A stretch of DNA of 64,000 bases from PALSA-1353 sp036267155 (GCA_036267155.1 DATAWP010000032.1:1-64000), one strand, 5' to 3'; positions 35,589 to 45,111 are shown, counted from the first letter of the stretch. Notes: generated by a model not told the origin, from the sequence alone. A program made the numbers and translations.

Positions 35589-37235
35589 TCATTGGTTGAG
35601 CCATCGCTTCACGAGATTGGCCGCGCCTTCGGGATTCGACGTCACCATCTCCTGGACTTGCTCGAGCATCTGCTGCGCCTTGACGGTTTCTTCATCCAGT
35701 TCCATGCCGTCCAGAGACGTGCTCTTCTCCGCGGCGTTACCAACCACCGATTCGTTGCCGTTGAGGGTTCGTTCCCCCTCACCGGGCGCGGCGTCAGCGG
35801 CGACAACCGTCGCGGGCACGCCCTTGCGCACCATCATCGAAACCATGAAGAGGCTCAACGCGGCCAAAATACCCACGCCGATTTCCTTGCCGTGGCGGCC
35901 GATGGTGCCGCTCAGCGGCGCCGCGGCGGCCTGCTGCTCGACCGGGGCTTCGGGCGGCATCTCGTCGCTGTACGAGCCGACGTATAACGCGTCGTCTGTC
36001 GGAACCGGAGCGCATCCCTTGATCGCGCTGCGAATTTGCGCCAGTTGCGTGGCGATGTACGTCGTCATCGCGCTCGGATCGTCCGGGTCTTTTCCGCCGT
36101 TCTCGTTCTTGTACGCCTGGACGAAATAGCTGCGCGGAACGCGCACGGAAGCCGCCAGAAGCGTCGCGTCTCCGGGACCCTGCTTGATGACCTCATCCTG
36201 CTTGGTGTGATCGGTGTCGAAGTCGGACTTGTCGTCGGTGCTGGTGGATCCGCCGCCTCCCCCCCCGCCGGACGCCAGCGACATTCCGGTGTTGGGAACC
36301 GCCCCGGCCTCCTCCTGTTGCGCCGCGGGTTCGGCAGTCTGTTCATCGTCGGTTTCTTCGCTGTGCGTGGGAATCGAGACGACCTGCTTAGGATCGATCG
36401 TGTGTTTGGTGGTCATCGTCTGGGCCGTATTCACCTTGACGCTGACGCTGACGATCGCGCCGCGCACATCCTGCAAACCCTGGAGAATTTGATTGCGATA
36501 ATGGTCTTCCCACTGTTGCTGAAGCTCAACGTTGTCATCATCCCCGCCCACGCCGTCATCAGACCGATCCTTGACGGCGAAGGGAACGCCGTCGATGACG
36601 ACGTTGATCCTGCTTCGCGCCAATCCGGCCTGCGCGCCGCTGACGACATCGGCGGCGGATTCGGCGAGTTGGCGGCGGCTGGCGCCGCTGTTGCGGCTGG
36701 TGCTCAACGTGACGGTGGCCACGGGCTCGACTTCATTGCCGTCAAGCCCGCGATCGGTGGTGGGGTCGATCACCACGGCCGCATCCTGCACGCCCGGAAA
36801 TCTGCGGATGACCGATGCCAGCGTCCGCTCCTTGGCATCCAGAAACATCTTGTCGGTTTTGTCCGGCGGATCGAGCCAATTCATCTGCTTGATGACTTCA
36901 TCAAACCCCGTGTCGAAATTCCGCGGCAGGGCCTGCGAGTAACCGAGAGTCGCCAGGACTTCCAACCTTCGGTCGGCCGGGACGTACACCCTGTCGCCAA
37001 CGAGTTTGTACGCAATCTGCTGCCCCTGCAGGCTGGTGGTGATCTGGCCAATCTCGTCCTGGGACATGGACTGATCGAGCAGCGGCGACATTTCCGGCAC
37101 GGCGGCCCAATGCGCCCACCAAAGCATGGTCATCACCATGATGGCGAGTAGCGAGGCGACCAGCATCTTCTGCGTAGCCGAGAGACCCGCGAGCTGCTCC
37201 TGAATGCGCGTGATTTGAGCTTTGAGGAATTCCAT
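35589..37235 (-). CDS. fliF: Flagellar MS-ring protein FliF
   Basis: A 548-residue FliF. It has a first membrane helix (about 26-46), periplasmic ring-building domains with PADRRLEVLATLGYSQALP and RTLASVIRRFPGVQDAAVVI, a glycine- and serine-rich variable loop near 320, a second helix (about 445-465) and the cytoplasmic tail that binds FliG. It forms the base of the flagellum. An 87-bp gap separates it from the fliE stop; no promoter was recognised there. Confidence 0.94.
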   Translation of the reverse strand: MEFLKAQITRIQEQLAGLSATQKMLVASLLAIMVMTMLWWAHWAAVPEMSPLLDQSMSQDEIGQITTSLQGQQIAYKLVGDRVYVPADRRLEVLATLGYSQALPRNFDTGFDEVIKQMNWLDPPDKTDKMFLDAKERTLASVIRRFPGVQDAAVVIDPTTDRGLDGNEVEPVATVTLSTSRNSGASRRQLAESAADVVSGAQAGLARSRINVVIDGVPFAVKDRSDDGVGGDDDNVELQQQWEDHYRNQILQGLQDVRGAIVSVSVKVNTAQTMTTKHTIDPKQVVSIPTHSEETDDEQTAEPAAQQEEAGAVPNTGMSLASGGGGGGGSTSTDDKSDFDTDHTKQDEVIKQGPGDATLLAASVRVPRSYFVQAYKNENGGKDPDDPSAMTTYIATQLAQIRSAIKGCAPVPTDDALYVGSYSDEMPPEAPVEQQAAAAPLSGTIGRHGKEIGVGILAALSLFMVSMMVRKGVPATVVAADAAPGEGERTLNGNESVVGNAAEKSTSLDGMELDEETVKAQQMLEQVQEMVTSNPEGAANLVKRWLNQ

Positions 37236-37322
37236 CGCTCAGCCCTCCATGGCCGAGTAAATCGCGTCCTGCGAAGTTGCGATATTTAAACCATGCCGAA
37301 CGCCAAAAAGCAATCGCGCATC

Positions 37323-37631
37323 TCATAGTGAAATCTGCTTGATCTCTTCGTACGCATCCATGAGCTTTGTGCGAATCGCCAACAGTGTTTTGAAAGCCAG
37401 ATCTGATTTCTCGACGGCGTTCATGACGCCGGTGACGTTTTCGCTTTGGCCCGTGGCCACATCGTTGACCGCCTGGGTGGCATCCTGCTGAAGCTTGGAG
37501 ACCTCGTCCACGCTTTTTTTCAGCATGTCGGCAAAGCTCGAACCGCCCGTTGCGCCGGTGGACGACGACTGACCCGGCGACTGTGTGATGCCGGTTACAT
37601 TGCCGAGGTTGTTCGCGGGTCCCTGTATCAT
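37323..37631 (-). CDS. fliE: Flagellar hook-basal body protein FliE
   Basis: A 102-residue FliE. It has SFADMLKKSVDEVSKLQQDA, then VNDVATGQSENVTGVMNAVEK and the conserved LAFKTLLAIRTKLMDAYEEI C-terminal helix. It links the MS ring to the rod. It lies 14 bases after flgC, in the usual flgBC-fliE order. Confidence 0.93.
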   Translation of the reverse strand: MIQGPANNLGNVTGITQSPGQSSSTGATGGSSFADMLKKSVDEVSKLQQDATQAVNDVATGQSENVTGVMNAVEKSDLAFKTLLAIRTKLMDAYEEIKQISL

Positions 37632-37645
37632 CGCTTATCGCCGCA

Positions 37646-38050
37646 TTATGCCAAGAGCCGCAGGCTGGAATTGAACATCGACTTTGCCGTGTCCATCATC
37701 GTGACGTTCGCTTCGTAAGCTCGCGAGGCTTCCAGCGCGTTGACGAATTCGACGGCCAGATCGACATTGGGATAGCTGACGTATCCGTTCTTGTCGGCGT
37801 CGGGATTGCCCGGATCAAAACGCTTGGGCAGCGGCGACATGTCCTTTTGGACCGACTGAACGTGAACGCCGGGAAGTTTTGGATTGCCGGCCTCGCCGGG
37901 GGCGAGAACCACAAACCGCCGGCGATAGGGATTGGGTTTGCCGTCGGCGTCGCGCTCGGTATTGATGTTGGCGATGTTTCCCGCGATGGTGTCCAGGCGG
38001 ACGCGCTGAGCCGTCAATCCGCTGGCGCCCATGTCTAGAATGTCAAACAT
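37646..38050 (-). CDS. flgC: Flagellar basal-body rod protein FlgC
   Basis: A 134-residue proximal rod protein. The N-terminal rod signature is DMGASGLTAQRVRLDTIAGN, followed by IANINT. The C-terminal helix is EFVNALEASRAYEANVTMMD. Length and both conserved ends are typical. The gene is three bases after flgB. Confidence 0.95.
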   Translation of the reverse strand: MFDILDMGASGLTAQRVRLDTIAGNIANINTERDADGKPNPYRRRFVVLAPGEAGNPKLPGVHVQSVQKDMSPLPKRFDPGNPDADKNGYVSYPNVDLAVEFVNALEASRAYEANVTMMDTAKSMFNSSLRLLA

Positions 38051-38053
38051 GGT

Positions 38054-38455
38054 TTACTTCTGCCCTTCTTGCAAAGCCGTTTCCATGATCGAGTACTGAT
38101 CGCGAAGCAGCTCCACGGCAAGAGAATGCTGCAGCGCGTTCTTGGCCTGATCGCTCATGAGCTGCTCCATCGAACGGTTGTTGCCGTCGTGAAACAAAAT
38201 GTTCCGGCGCGGATCCTGGATATCCATCGAGATATCGCCGAAATCCACGCTGCCCGGAGCGGCGGTTTGCTGCTGCTGGACCTTTCGCAACAGCATCGAC
38301 TGAAACTGCGGAAGCGAAAGATCCTTCTGCACGTAGTTGGGCGTAGAGGCGTTCACAATATCCTCGCCCAGCACCCGCTCCCGCGCGTCGGTGAAATCAA
38401 GCCACTTCTCTAAAACCGGCTCGCTTCCCTGGTTGAGCAAACGGTCCAGATACAT
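38054..38455 (-). CDS. flgB: Flagellar basal-body rod protein FlgB
   Basis: A 133-residue rod protein. It has LEKWLDFTDARERVLGEDIVNASTPNY-type N-terminal spacing and a C-terminal LLRDQYSIMETALQ helix. The start at 38455 is set by a perfect AGGAGG (minus strand, 38461-38466) five bases upstream; the longer frame to 38545 runs through the probable promoter. It is the first structural gene after the sigma-54 regulator. Confidence 0.92.
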   Translation of the reverse strand: MYLDRLLNQGSEPVLEKWLDFTDARERVLGEDIVNASTPNYVQKDLSLPQFQSMLLRKVQQQQTAAPGSVDFGDISMDIQDPRRNILFHDGNNRSMEQLMSDQAKNALQHSLAVELLRDQYSIMETALQEGQK

Positions 38456-38460
38456 TTGGA

Positions 38461-38466
38461 CCTCCT
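38461..38466 (-). promoter_or_regulatory. Ribosome binding site that fixes the flgB start
   Basis: A full AGGAGG on the minus strand, five bases before the flgB ATG. It decides between this ATG and the longer open frame. Confidence 0.8.
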
Positions 38467-38528
38467 GGGTCAAATTCCATGCCAGAAAAAAAACTCGGAC
38501 AAATCCACACAAAGCCTGCGCAAAACGG

Positions 38529-38544
38529 CGCGAATCTTGCGCCA
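38529..38544 (-). promoter_or_regulatory. Candidate sigma-54 (-24/-12) promoter for the flgB operon
   Basis: The minus strand reads TGGCGCAAGATTCGCG, keeping the invariant GG-N10-GC spacing and matching the TGGCAC-N5-TTGC consensus except at two positions. It would place the start of transcription about 60 bases before the flgB ATG. It lies in the 107-bp gap after a gene for a sigma-54 activator. A second match nearer flgB was rejected. Confidence 0.4.
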
Positions 38545-38562
38545 TCGGCGCAGGAGCTGCGC

Positions 38563-39936
38563 CTATTCATGCGCGATCGTTTCAGCCAATTCACCTTCCT
38601 CGCGCCATCGCTTCAGCTTCATTCCCAGCGTTCGCACACCGATGCCCAGCGCGCTGGCCGTCCGAACGCGATGGCCTTTGAACTGCTGAAGAGTGCTGAG
38701 GATCACCTGTTTTTCAATGTCGGCCAGCGGCCGGCCCGCCAAGCCCTCGGCAATCGGGGCGGCATGGTGCTGCTTGAGCCACGGCTCGATGGTCTGCGCA
38801 CGGATAACGCCAGGTTCGCTTTCCAAAACCACCGCCCGCTCGACGATGTTCTGCAATTCGCGCACGTTGCCTGGCCAGTCGTAACGCTGCAAAAGCGAGA
38901 GCGCCTCCGGCTCAATGTGGCGAAACGCGGTCCGCTCGCGCTTACTCGCCTGGTGAATGAAATGGCGGCAGAGTTCCGGAATGTCCTCCAGCCGATTGCG
39001 AAGCGGCGGAATCTCGATCGGAACCACGTTGAGGCGGTAAAACAGATCGCGGCGGAAATCTCCCTCTTCAACGCAGCTTTCCAGGTTCCGGTTGGTCGTG
39101 GCGATCACGCGCACGTCCACCTGCTGCGTGAGACTGCTGCCGACACGCTCGAAACAGCTTTCCTGAAGGACGCGAAGAAGCTTGGCCTGGAGGGCCGGTG
39201 CGATTTCGCTGATCTCATCCAGCAGCAACGTCCCGCCGTCGGCCAACTCGAATCGCCCCCGGCGGAGCTTGTCGGCGCCGGTGAATGCGCCTTTTTCATG
39301 GCCGAAGAGTTCGGACTCCAACAAATTTTCCGAAAGCGCGGCGCAATTGACGGCCAGCATCGGCCTCTCGCGGCGAGCCGAGGCCAGATGGATCGCCCGG
39401 GCGACGATCTCTTTTCCCGTGCCGCTTTCCCCGCGGATGAGCACCGTCGCGTTGCTGCGCGCAACCAGCTCAATTTTCTGCTTCACCTGCTCCATTGCCG
39501 GCCCGTCGCCCACCAGCGGCCGGGGCGAGCCGATTTCGGTCATGCTCCGATACGCCTGGTTTTCCAGCCGCAGCCGGCTGTGCTCCAGCGTGCGATCCAC
39601 GAGGAGTTTGATCTCGTCGCCGTTGAACGGCTTTTGGATGTAATCGTAAGCTCCCAGTTTCATCGCCTCGACGGCGTTGGAAACGGTCGCGAACGCGGTC
39701 ATCAGGACCACCGGCATATCCGGGCGCAATCGCCTGGCCTCGGCCATCAATTCCAGGCCTGACATCTTCGGCATGCGAAGATCGGTGATGAGCAGATCGA
39801 ATCGGGCCGGACCGAGGCGGGCAACGGCGGACGCGCCGTCGACGGCCGCGACGACTTCGTGTCCCTCGCGCACCAGAATCTGCGCTAGGGAATCTCGCAT
39901 CATGTCCTGATCGTCAACGATGAGTATCCGAGCCAT
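38563..39936 (-). CDS. Sigma-54-dependent response regulator, flagellar class (FleR/FlbD-like)
   Basis: A 457-residue NtrC-family activator. The receiver domain has phosphoacceptor Asp in LLITDLRMPKMSG. The AAA+ domain has Walker A GESGTGKE, the sigma-54 contact loop GAFTGA (ESELFGHEKGAFTGADKL) and Walker B GGTLLLDEISE. A Fis-type helix-turn-helix closes the protein (EKQVILSTLQQFKGH, then RTASALGIG). It is paired with the adjacent sensor kinase and precedes flgB, so it probably switches on flagellar genes with RpoN. Confidence 0.92.
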   Translation of the reverse strand: MARILIVDDQDMMRDSLAQILVREGHEVVAAVDGASAVARLGPARFDLLITDLRMPKMSGLELMAEARRLRPDMPVVLMTAFATVSNAVEAMKLGAYDYIQKPFNGDEIKLLVDRTLEHSRLRLENQAYRSMTEIGSPRPLVGDGPAMEQVKQKIELVARSNATVLIRGESGTGKEIVARAIHLASARRERPMLAVNCAALSENLLESELFGHEKGAFTGADKLRRGRFELADGGTLLLDEISEIAPALQAKLLRVLQESCFERVGSSLTQQVDVRVIATTNRNLESCVEEGDFRRDLFYRLNVVPIEIPPLRNRLEDIPELCRHFIHQASKRERTAFRHIEPEALSLLQRYDWPGNVRELQNIVERAVVLESEPGVIRAQTIEPWLKQHHAAPIAEGLAGRPLADIEKQVILSTLQQFKGHRVRTASALGIGVRTLGMKLKRWREEGELAETIAHE

Positions 39937-39953
39937 GCTTTCTCCCGGTTGCT

Positions 39954-40817
39954 TCAGGTCCTGATTTCAAAAATCGCGCCGCCTTGCGGGGCGTTGGCAG
40001 CGGTGATGGTTCCATCATGGGCCTCGACGATTCGATAAACGATCGCCAGGCCCAATCCCGTGCCGGTCTCCTTGGTCGTGAAAAACGGATTGAAAATCCT
40101 GTCCAGAACGGCCGGGGCGATCCCCGGGCCCGTGTCCCTGATCGAGAGATGGAATTTGCCGTCCGATTCCAGCGGCGACCACACGATGTCGATGGAGCCG
40201 CACCCGCCGACGGCCTCGACCGCGTTGATGGTGAGGTTGAGAATCGCCTGGCCCATCAGCAGCGGGTCGATGCGCACAAACATGGGCCGTGGCCCAACGG
40301 CGCGGTGGACGACGCCCGGCCCGATGCGGTCCGCCGCCAGTTCGAGCGACTGATCGACGAGGCTGGCCAGATCGGTTTTGACGAGCTGTGGAGAAATCTC
40401 ACGGGAGAACTGAAGAACCTGGCTGACCAATCCCTCCAGGCGTTTGACGCCGGAGGAGATTTTGTTAACCAGTTCCAACGATGCGGGCAATTCCTGAAGG
40501 TCTCGCGCCAGAGAGGACGCGTATAGCTCGATCCCACCGAGCGGGTTGCGGATTTCATGCGCCATGCCGGCCGCCATCTCCCCCAGGGCAGCCAGGCGCT
40601 TCTTGCGCTCGAGCTGCCGATTTTTTTCCGACAACTCGTTGCGGAGCGATTGAACCGTCTTCTGAAGCTGCGTGTGCGATTGTTGAAGGTTTTCGGTCAG
40701 TTGGTAGTACGCCTGCACGGCGCGGCCCAGATCCTCGATCCGGGCAGCGTTGGATGCCTGCACGCTCGGCGGCTGCACATCCGCTTTCGGACCGGAGATT
40801 TCGGCGACGGTGGTCAT
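39954..40817 (-). CDS. Sensor histidine kinase paired with the flagellar regulator
   Basis: About 287 residues, soluble. A coiled coil (about 40-85) leads into HisKA with GMAHEIRNPLGGIELYAS, then HATPase_c with ILNLTINAVEAVGG, DTGPGIAP and FFTTKETGTGLGLAIVYRIVE. It resembles FleS-like kinases without membrane segments. The ATG at 40817 (MTTVAEISGP) is chosen; upstream in-frame sequence overlaps the FlgN-like gene. The gap to the response regulator is 17 bases. Confidence 0.88.
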   Translation of the reverse strand: MTTVAEISGPKADVQPPSVQASNAARIEDLGRAVQAYYQLTENLQQSHTQLQKTVQSLRNELSEKNRQLERKKRLAALGEMAAGMAHEIRNPLGGIELYASSLARDLQELPASLELVNKISSGVKRLEGLVSQVLQFSREISPQLVKTDLASLVDQSLELAADRIGPGVVHRAVGPRPMFVRIDPLLMGQAILNLTINAVEAVGGCGSIDIVWSPLESDGKFHLSIRDTGPGIAPAVLDRIFNPFFTTKETGTGLGLAIVYRIVEAHDGTITAANAPQGGAIFEIRT

Positions 40818-40822
40818 GACAT

Positions 40823-41266
40823 TTATCGACGCAAATCGAGGGCCGTTTTTTTCTGGCCATACGCGGCGGCGGCATAGTTCACGTTGAACTTCCGGGCGGC
40901 GGCGGCCTGGTTGATCCCACGCCCCAGGTTGAGTTTCCGCTGCTGAAGCACCAGCGTGTCCTCGCGGTCGGCGGTCGTGATCTGTTCCAGCAATCGGCGC
41001 GTCTCCGCCAGCAGCGAATCGGCCCTCTCCCGCCGATCCGCCGACAGACCCGACAAATACCGCGGCCAATCCTTCCTCGCCGGGGAAACTGTCTGCTCCA
41101 GCATCGCGATCTGGTCCAGAAGCTTTTGACGCTTCGACAGCACCAGCAACAAATCCTCCGTGCGAGAATTCCGCACGTGCTCGTGCTGGATATTGGCCAG
41201 CTTGGCGAGGCTCTGATAACCGTCCAGTTGCTGCTCCAGCGCGCAAATGACCTTATCCTCTGTCAT
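40823..41266 (-). CDS. FlgN-like flagellar export chaperone
   Basis: A 147-residue helical protein of FlgN type. It has LEQQLDGYQSLAKLANIQHE near the N-terminus, a central coiled coil and a C-terminal short motif with NVNYAAAAYG. FlgN escorts hook-associated proteins to the export gate. The start at 41266 has GGGAG upstream on the minus strand. Assignment rests on length, helicity and flagellar context. Confidence 0.62.
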   Translation of the reverse strand: MTEDKVICALEQQLDGYQSLAKLANIQHEHVRNSRTEDLLLVLSKRQKLLDQIAMLEQTVSPARKDWPRYLSGLSADRRERADSLLAETRRLLEQITTADREDTLVLQQRKLNLGRGINQAAAARKFNVNYAAAAYGQKKTALDLRR

Positions 41267-41288
41267 AAAAAACTCCCGGCGATTTTCC

Positions 41289-43640
41289 TCACCACATTCC
41301 CGAATCGTTGGTCCACTGCAGCCATTGGTCCCAATACTTCTTGGGCATGGAGAACGTCCCGTCCTGGAATGCCGCCGCCGGCATGTGCTGAAGCATCCAT
41401 TTGGCCCGGTTGTTGGCGGCCTTGGCTTCTTCCGGTTTGCCCAGGGCGAAATACGCGTTGACGATTTGCACGTATGCCGACACCGATGCCGGATCGTTCT
41501 GATAGCTGAAAGCCGCATCGTCGTAGAGCTTGATCGCTTCCTGGTACGCTCCCAGGTCATACATGCAATCGGCCCGGTAAAAATGGGCCAGCTTTTGATA
41601 GAGCTTGTCCACGTCCTGCGTTGGGGCGGAGACGCGATAGAGATCAATCACCTGGTCGTACAGCCCGCGGGCCTTGAGCAAGCGATCTCGCCGGGCGGCG
41701 GCCGCTTCGGCGACCTCCGACGCAACCGCGTTCGGCGATGTCTGCGCGGATGCCAACTTCGCATCCAACAATGCGGCGCTCTTGCGATAGCTGTCAGCCA
41801 TCATAAAAATCATTTGCGGCTTCTGGGCATCGTTGGGATATCGCTGCGTCAGTTCCTGCAAACGGGCGATGGACTCTTCGTAACGCCCGGTGCGGTAATA
41901 AAGCTGCGCCAGTTCACGAAGCGATTGGCGGAATTCCTCCGCTGACGGATCGACCAGCGGATTGTTCTCGACCACGCTCAGCAGGGTCTTCTCCGCCCGA
42001 ACGTACATGGTCGGACCCTTGGCGATGTAAGCCTCCGCGAGCGGCACGGCGCATCGGCTGGCGGCCAGGCTCTTGGCATAATTCAATTGGCAACGCTGGA
42101 ACGCGTCGATCGCCTTGTCGAACATGCCCGCCGCTTGATAGGCCCGCCCTAGACGCAACAGCGCATCGGGCGCCATTCGGTCGCTGGGGCGCTCGGCAAC
42201 GAACAACTCCAGCGCCGCGATCGCAGCCTGGAGATTCCCCGCCTTGTCGTAAAGATCCACGCCTTTCCAGAGCGCGTCGGAGTAGCCGTGATCGTCCAGA
42301 AGGGTCAACTGATGCGAATAGAGGATGTAGGCGTCGCCGGCCTTGTTGCGAAGATCGATCACCTGCTGACCGCGGCGGATCTTCTCCGTCGGGTTGGCAT
42401 CGGGGATCGTTTCTTCAAGCTGGTCGGCTCTCTTCTCGCTGGTGCTGCCGTACTCGGAATAAAAACCGGGCGACGGCGATGGAGCCAGCGACTGCTCGTC
42501 CGCCATGACTTCCAGGGCGGACTGGTAATCCTGCCGGTCGGACAGCATTTCCGCCGCCTGCCGGAAAGAGGCGATGCATTCCGCCTTGTACTTGGACCGT
42601 GACGGCCGGCGATCGATCTGCTCCACCAGATCGTGAAAATCACTCAGGCCGGCGTCGGCATCCTGCATCATGATCCGGCAAACGCCCCGGCACAGCAGCG
42701 CCAGCGGCGCCGCCTTGGATTCGGGGTGCGAGACCAGCACCGCATCGTAAAACGAGATCGCCGTCGTCGGATCGTTCCGGTCCTGGTAAATCCGCCCGAG
42801 ATAAAATGCCGCATCCGCATCCAGCGGATGGCTCACGCGAAGCTGGTCGCGCGCCAGACGCAGATACCTCTCGGCATCATCGGGCAACCCTTCGCGGTAG
42901 GAGCAATATCCCTGTTGATAATTGAACGTCCCCTGATCCACCGGATCGTTGTCGAGGCGGAGGGCGTCGGCCAGCAGTTTGCGCGCATCGGCGAACTGCT
43001 TGCGGTCGATTAGAATTCCAGCCCGCTGATCCAGCGCCCAGGCACGTTCGGCATCGGTCAACTTCGGCTGATTCAGATAATCCTGCAACGATACGTCCGC
43101 ATTGGCCGGATCATCATTGGCAAGCTCCAGTTCGATGAGCTTTCGACGAAGGCTCAGCGAATGGGTGGCATCCATCGCGATGGCCTGGCGATAATTTTCG
43201 GCCGCCTCCGCCGGGTGACCCAAGGCGGCGTAGCTGTCGGCCACGCGGCGATGCAAGTCAGCGTCCGGCTTGATCCCGAGTTGCACGGCCAATTCCGTTT
43301 GCTCAATGATTCGCTCATAGTTCGCCGGCACCCCGATCTTGTCCTGCGTCTGTGCCGCTTCCAAAGATTTGGCGATCAGCAGATGAATTTGCGCTTCTTT
43401 TGCCGGCAGCGGTTTTTCCGTTTCCAGAATCCGTGAAAGCTGCTGCAACGCGGCGTTGGGCCGGTCCTGTTTCAGGTAATCCTGGGCAACGGCGATCTTC
43501 TGATCGATGGTCGCGCCGGGGCCGGGACTGATGAACAGATATCCCGCGTAGACGAACAGCGCGATCGAAAGAATAAAAAGTGGAAGCTGCCAGAGTTGAG
43601 AAAAACGCTGCGCCGATCGGCTGGCCCGAGACGTGGCCAT
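41289..43640 (-). CDS. Large TPR-repeat protein with N-terminal membrane anchor
   Basis: About 783 residues. An N-terminal membrane helix lies at about 20-40 (PLFILSIALFVYAGYLF). Many tetratricopeptide-like repeats cover the rest (for example SYAALGHPAEAAENYRQAIA, FYLGRIYQDRNDPTTAISFY, LLRLGRAYQAAGMFDKAIDA). It should be a periplasmic scaffold. It is the first gene of the flagellar run (22 bases before the FlgN-like gene), but its role is unknown. The ATG at 43640 has a weak CAGGGA upstream; a longer frame starting at 43664 is less likely. Confidence 0.78.
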   Translation of the reverse strand: MATSRASRSAQRFSQLWQLPLFILSIALFVYAGYLFISPGPGATIDQKIAVAQDYLKQDRPNAALQQLSRILETEKPLPAKEAQIHLLIAKSLEAAQTQDKIGVPANYERIIEQTELAVQLGIKPDADLHRRVADSYAALGHPAEAAENYRQAIAMDATHSLSLRRKLIELELANDDPANADVSLQDYLNQPKLTDAERAWALDQRAGILIDRKQFADARKLLADALRLDNDPVDQGTFNYQQGYCSYREGLPDDAERYLRLARDQLRVSHPLDADAAFYLGRIYQDRNDPTTAISFYDAVLVSHPESKAAPLALLCRGVCRIMMQDADAGLSDFHDLVEQIDRRPSRSKYKAECIASFRQAAEMLSDRQDYQSALEVMADEQSLAPSPSPGFYSEYGSTSEKRADQLEETIPDANPTEKIRRGQQVIDLRNKAGDAYILYSHQLTLLDDHGYSDALWKGVDLYDKAGNLQAAIAALELFVAERPSDRMAPDALLRLGRAYQAAGMFDKAIDAFQRCQLNYAKSLAASRCAVPLAEAYIAKGPTMYVRAEKTLLSVVENNPLVDPSAEEFRQSLRELAQLYYRTGRYEESIARLQELTQRYPNDAQKPQMIFMMADSYRKSAALLDAKLASAQTSPNAVASEVAEAAAARRDRLLKARGLYDQVIDLYRVSAPTQDVDKLYQKLAHFYRADCMYDLGAYQEAIKLYDDAAFSYQNDPASVSAYVQIVNAYFALGKPEEAKAANNRAKWMLQHMPAAAFQDGTFSMPKKYWDQWLQWTNDSGMW

Positions 43641-43881
43641 GGCATCCCTGCCTTTCACGAACAAACGCCGGTCCTCCTGACCGAACTAGGGGCGGAGTAT
43701 AACTTTGCCGTTTTAGAAGGCAAGCATGAACGCACCAAAAGTATTTGGGCATTTTTGACTCGATCAATTACAAAAGATCTTGCAATTCGAGGTATCGCAG
43801 GGGATGATTTTCGGCGTTACACATCGGGATTGTTTCTGCCGGATTGTTTCTGTGCCCCCGGTTTTGTCGGAGCGAAATCGC

Positions 43882-45111
43882 ATGGCGGAAGCGGGAATCA
43901 AGTTTTCCTGCGGCGGTTGCGGACGCAGGGCCACGTGGAGGAAGGAACTCGCCGGCAGGCGCGTCCGGTGTAAATGCGGACACGTCATGGCAGTTCCCGC
44001 CGAGCCGCCCCAGGCCCAAACGGCGGAAGAAGACGATCTGTATGCGCTGGCGGATGACGCGCAGCGGGCGGCGGCCCATTTGCCGCCGACGGCCGTCGAT
44101 CCGGCGGCGTTCATGCCGGCGCAAGCCGTTGCTGCCGCTGCGGGGCGAGCCATTCCTCTGGCCTATCAGCGAACCCCTACTGCCCAAGAGAAGGAACTTG
44201 CTTCGTCCAAATCAGCCATCGATTCCAATCGCGATCTGAAGGTCCCTGCCGCTCTTCTGCTGATCGGCATTGCGTTGTACGTCGGATACTACGCGGTCCA
44301 TTACAACCTGGGTTTGATTGGAATCTGCGCCACCGGGCTGGGTTTGACCATCATGACGATCCTCGAGACCGCGGTGCTGATCTGCTTCGCGATGGTGGTG
44401 GCTGGGCCACTGGGCGTCAGTTTCGGCGGATTTGGAACGGCCATCCTGAAGCTCGCGGCCATCGTCGTGCTTTGCGATGGGATCACCACTTGCGTTGACG
44501 GCCTGCTCGCCAGATACACCGCCGGCATCGGCAGCGGCGGCATCTTCGGATTCGGACTCATCGATTTCCCCGTGGCCCTCGGCGTCTACTGGACCACCCT
44601 GATTTATCTCTTCAGCATGGACCCGGGCGATTCATGGATGGTCGTGGTCCTCCTGGCTATTTTCGACTGGATCGTACGCGTCGTTCTGATCGTGTTGTTG
44701 TTGAAACTGATCCTGGGCCTGGGCGGGGTCGCGAGATCGACGATCGCCATTCCGTCCATGGGCGGCGGCCGGACGATTGCAAATCCCATGATCGACGAGG
44801 TCAACGCCGCCAAGGCGCAAAATGTGCTGCACGAGGCGAAGAAATACGCGTCCGACAACGGCAGACGGGCCGAAATAGGAACGATCAACGCCTGGTATGC
44901 TGCGGGCGCCAAAAACGTCTGGTACCAGACGAGCCGGGACATTAATGGCAAGGGGGATGCGTTCCAGTTGGTGGTCGAACTTCCCAATGACGCCGCCAGT
45001 CGAGCCAAGTGTTACGGCATCGCCAAGGCATACTGCGACGGGAATCGGATTTTTTATGATCCAGCGGCCATGCAGGACCACGGCGATCCGTATCTAATCA
45101 TGGGGCTGTGA
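43882..45111 (+). CDS. Zinc-ribbon membrane protein, function unknown
   Basis: About 409 residues. An N-terminal zinc ribbon (C10, C13, C30, C32) is followed by a linker and about five hydrophobic segments (about 117-280). A soluble C-terminal part has VNAAKAQNVLHEAKKYASDN and VELPNDAASRAKCYGIAK. The family was not identified. The ribbon-plus-membrane layout is frequent in planctomycete proteins. The ATG at 43882 is the first to give the ribbon; upstream codons look non-coding. It diverges from the TPR gene. Confidence 0.7.
   Translation: MAEAGIKFSCGGCGRRATWRKELAGRRVRCKCGHVMAVPAEPPQAQTAEEDDLYALADDAQRAAAHLPPTAVDPAAFMPAQAVAAAAGRAIPLAYQRTPTAQEKELASSKSAIDSNRDLKVPAALLLIGIALYVGYYAVHYNLGLIGICATGLGLTIMTILETAVLICFAMVVAGPLGVSFGGFGTAILKLAAIVVLCDGITTCVDGLLARYTAGIGSGGIFGFGLIDFPVALGVYWTTLIYLFSMDPGDSWMVVVLLAIFDWIVRVVLIVLLLKLILGLGGVARSTIAIPSMGGGRTIANPMIDEVNAAKAQNVLHEAKKYASDNGRRAEIGTINAWYAAGAKNVWYQTSRDINGKGDAFQLVVELPNDAASRAKCYGIAKAYCDGNRIFYDPAAMQDHGDPYLIMGL

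Noticed and set aside
38441..38480. TGGCATGGAATTTGA as a second sigma-54 promoter for flgB
   Set aside because: It has GA instead of GC at -12 and would start transcription inside the ribosome binding site. The site at 38529-38544 is better placed.
38479..39762. 427-codon plus-strand frame opposite the sigma-54 regulator
   Set aside because: It is a shadow of the regulator gene and overlaps the flgB promoter region; no family is recognised.
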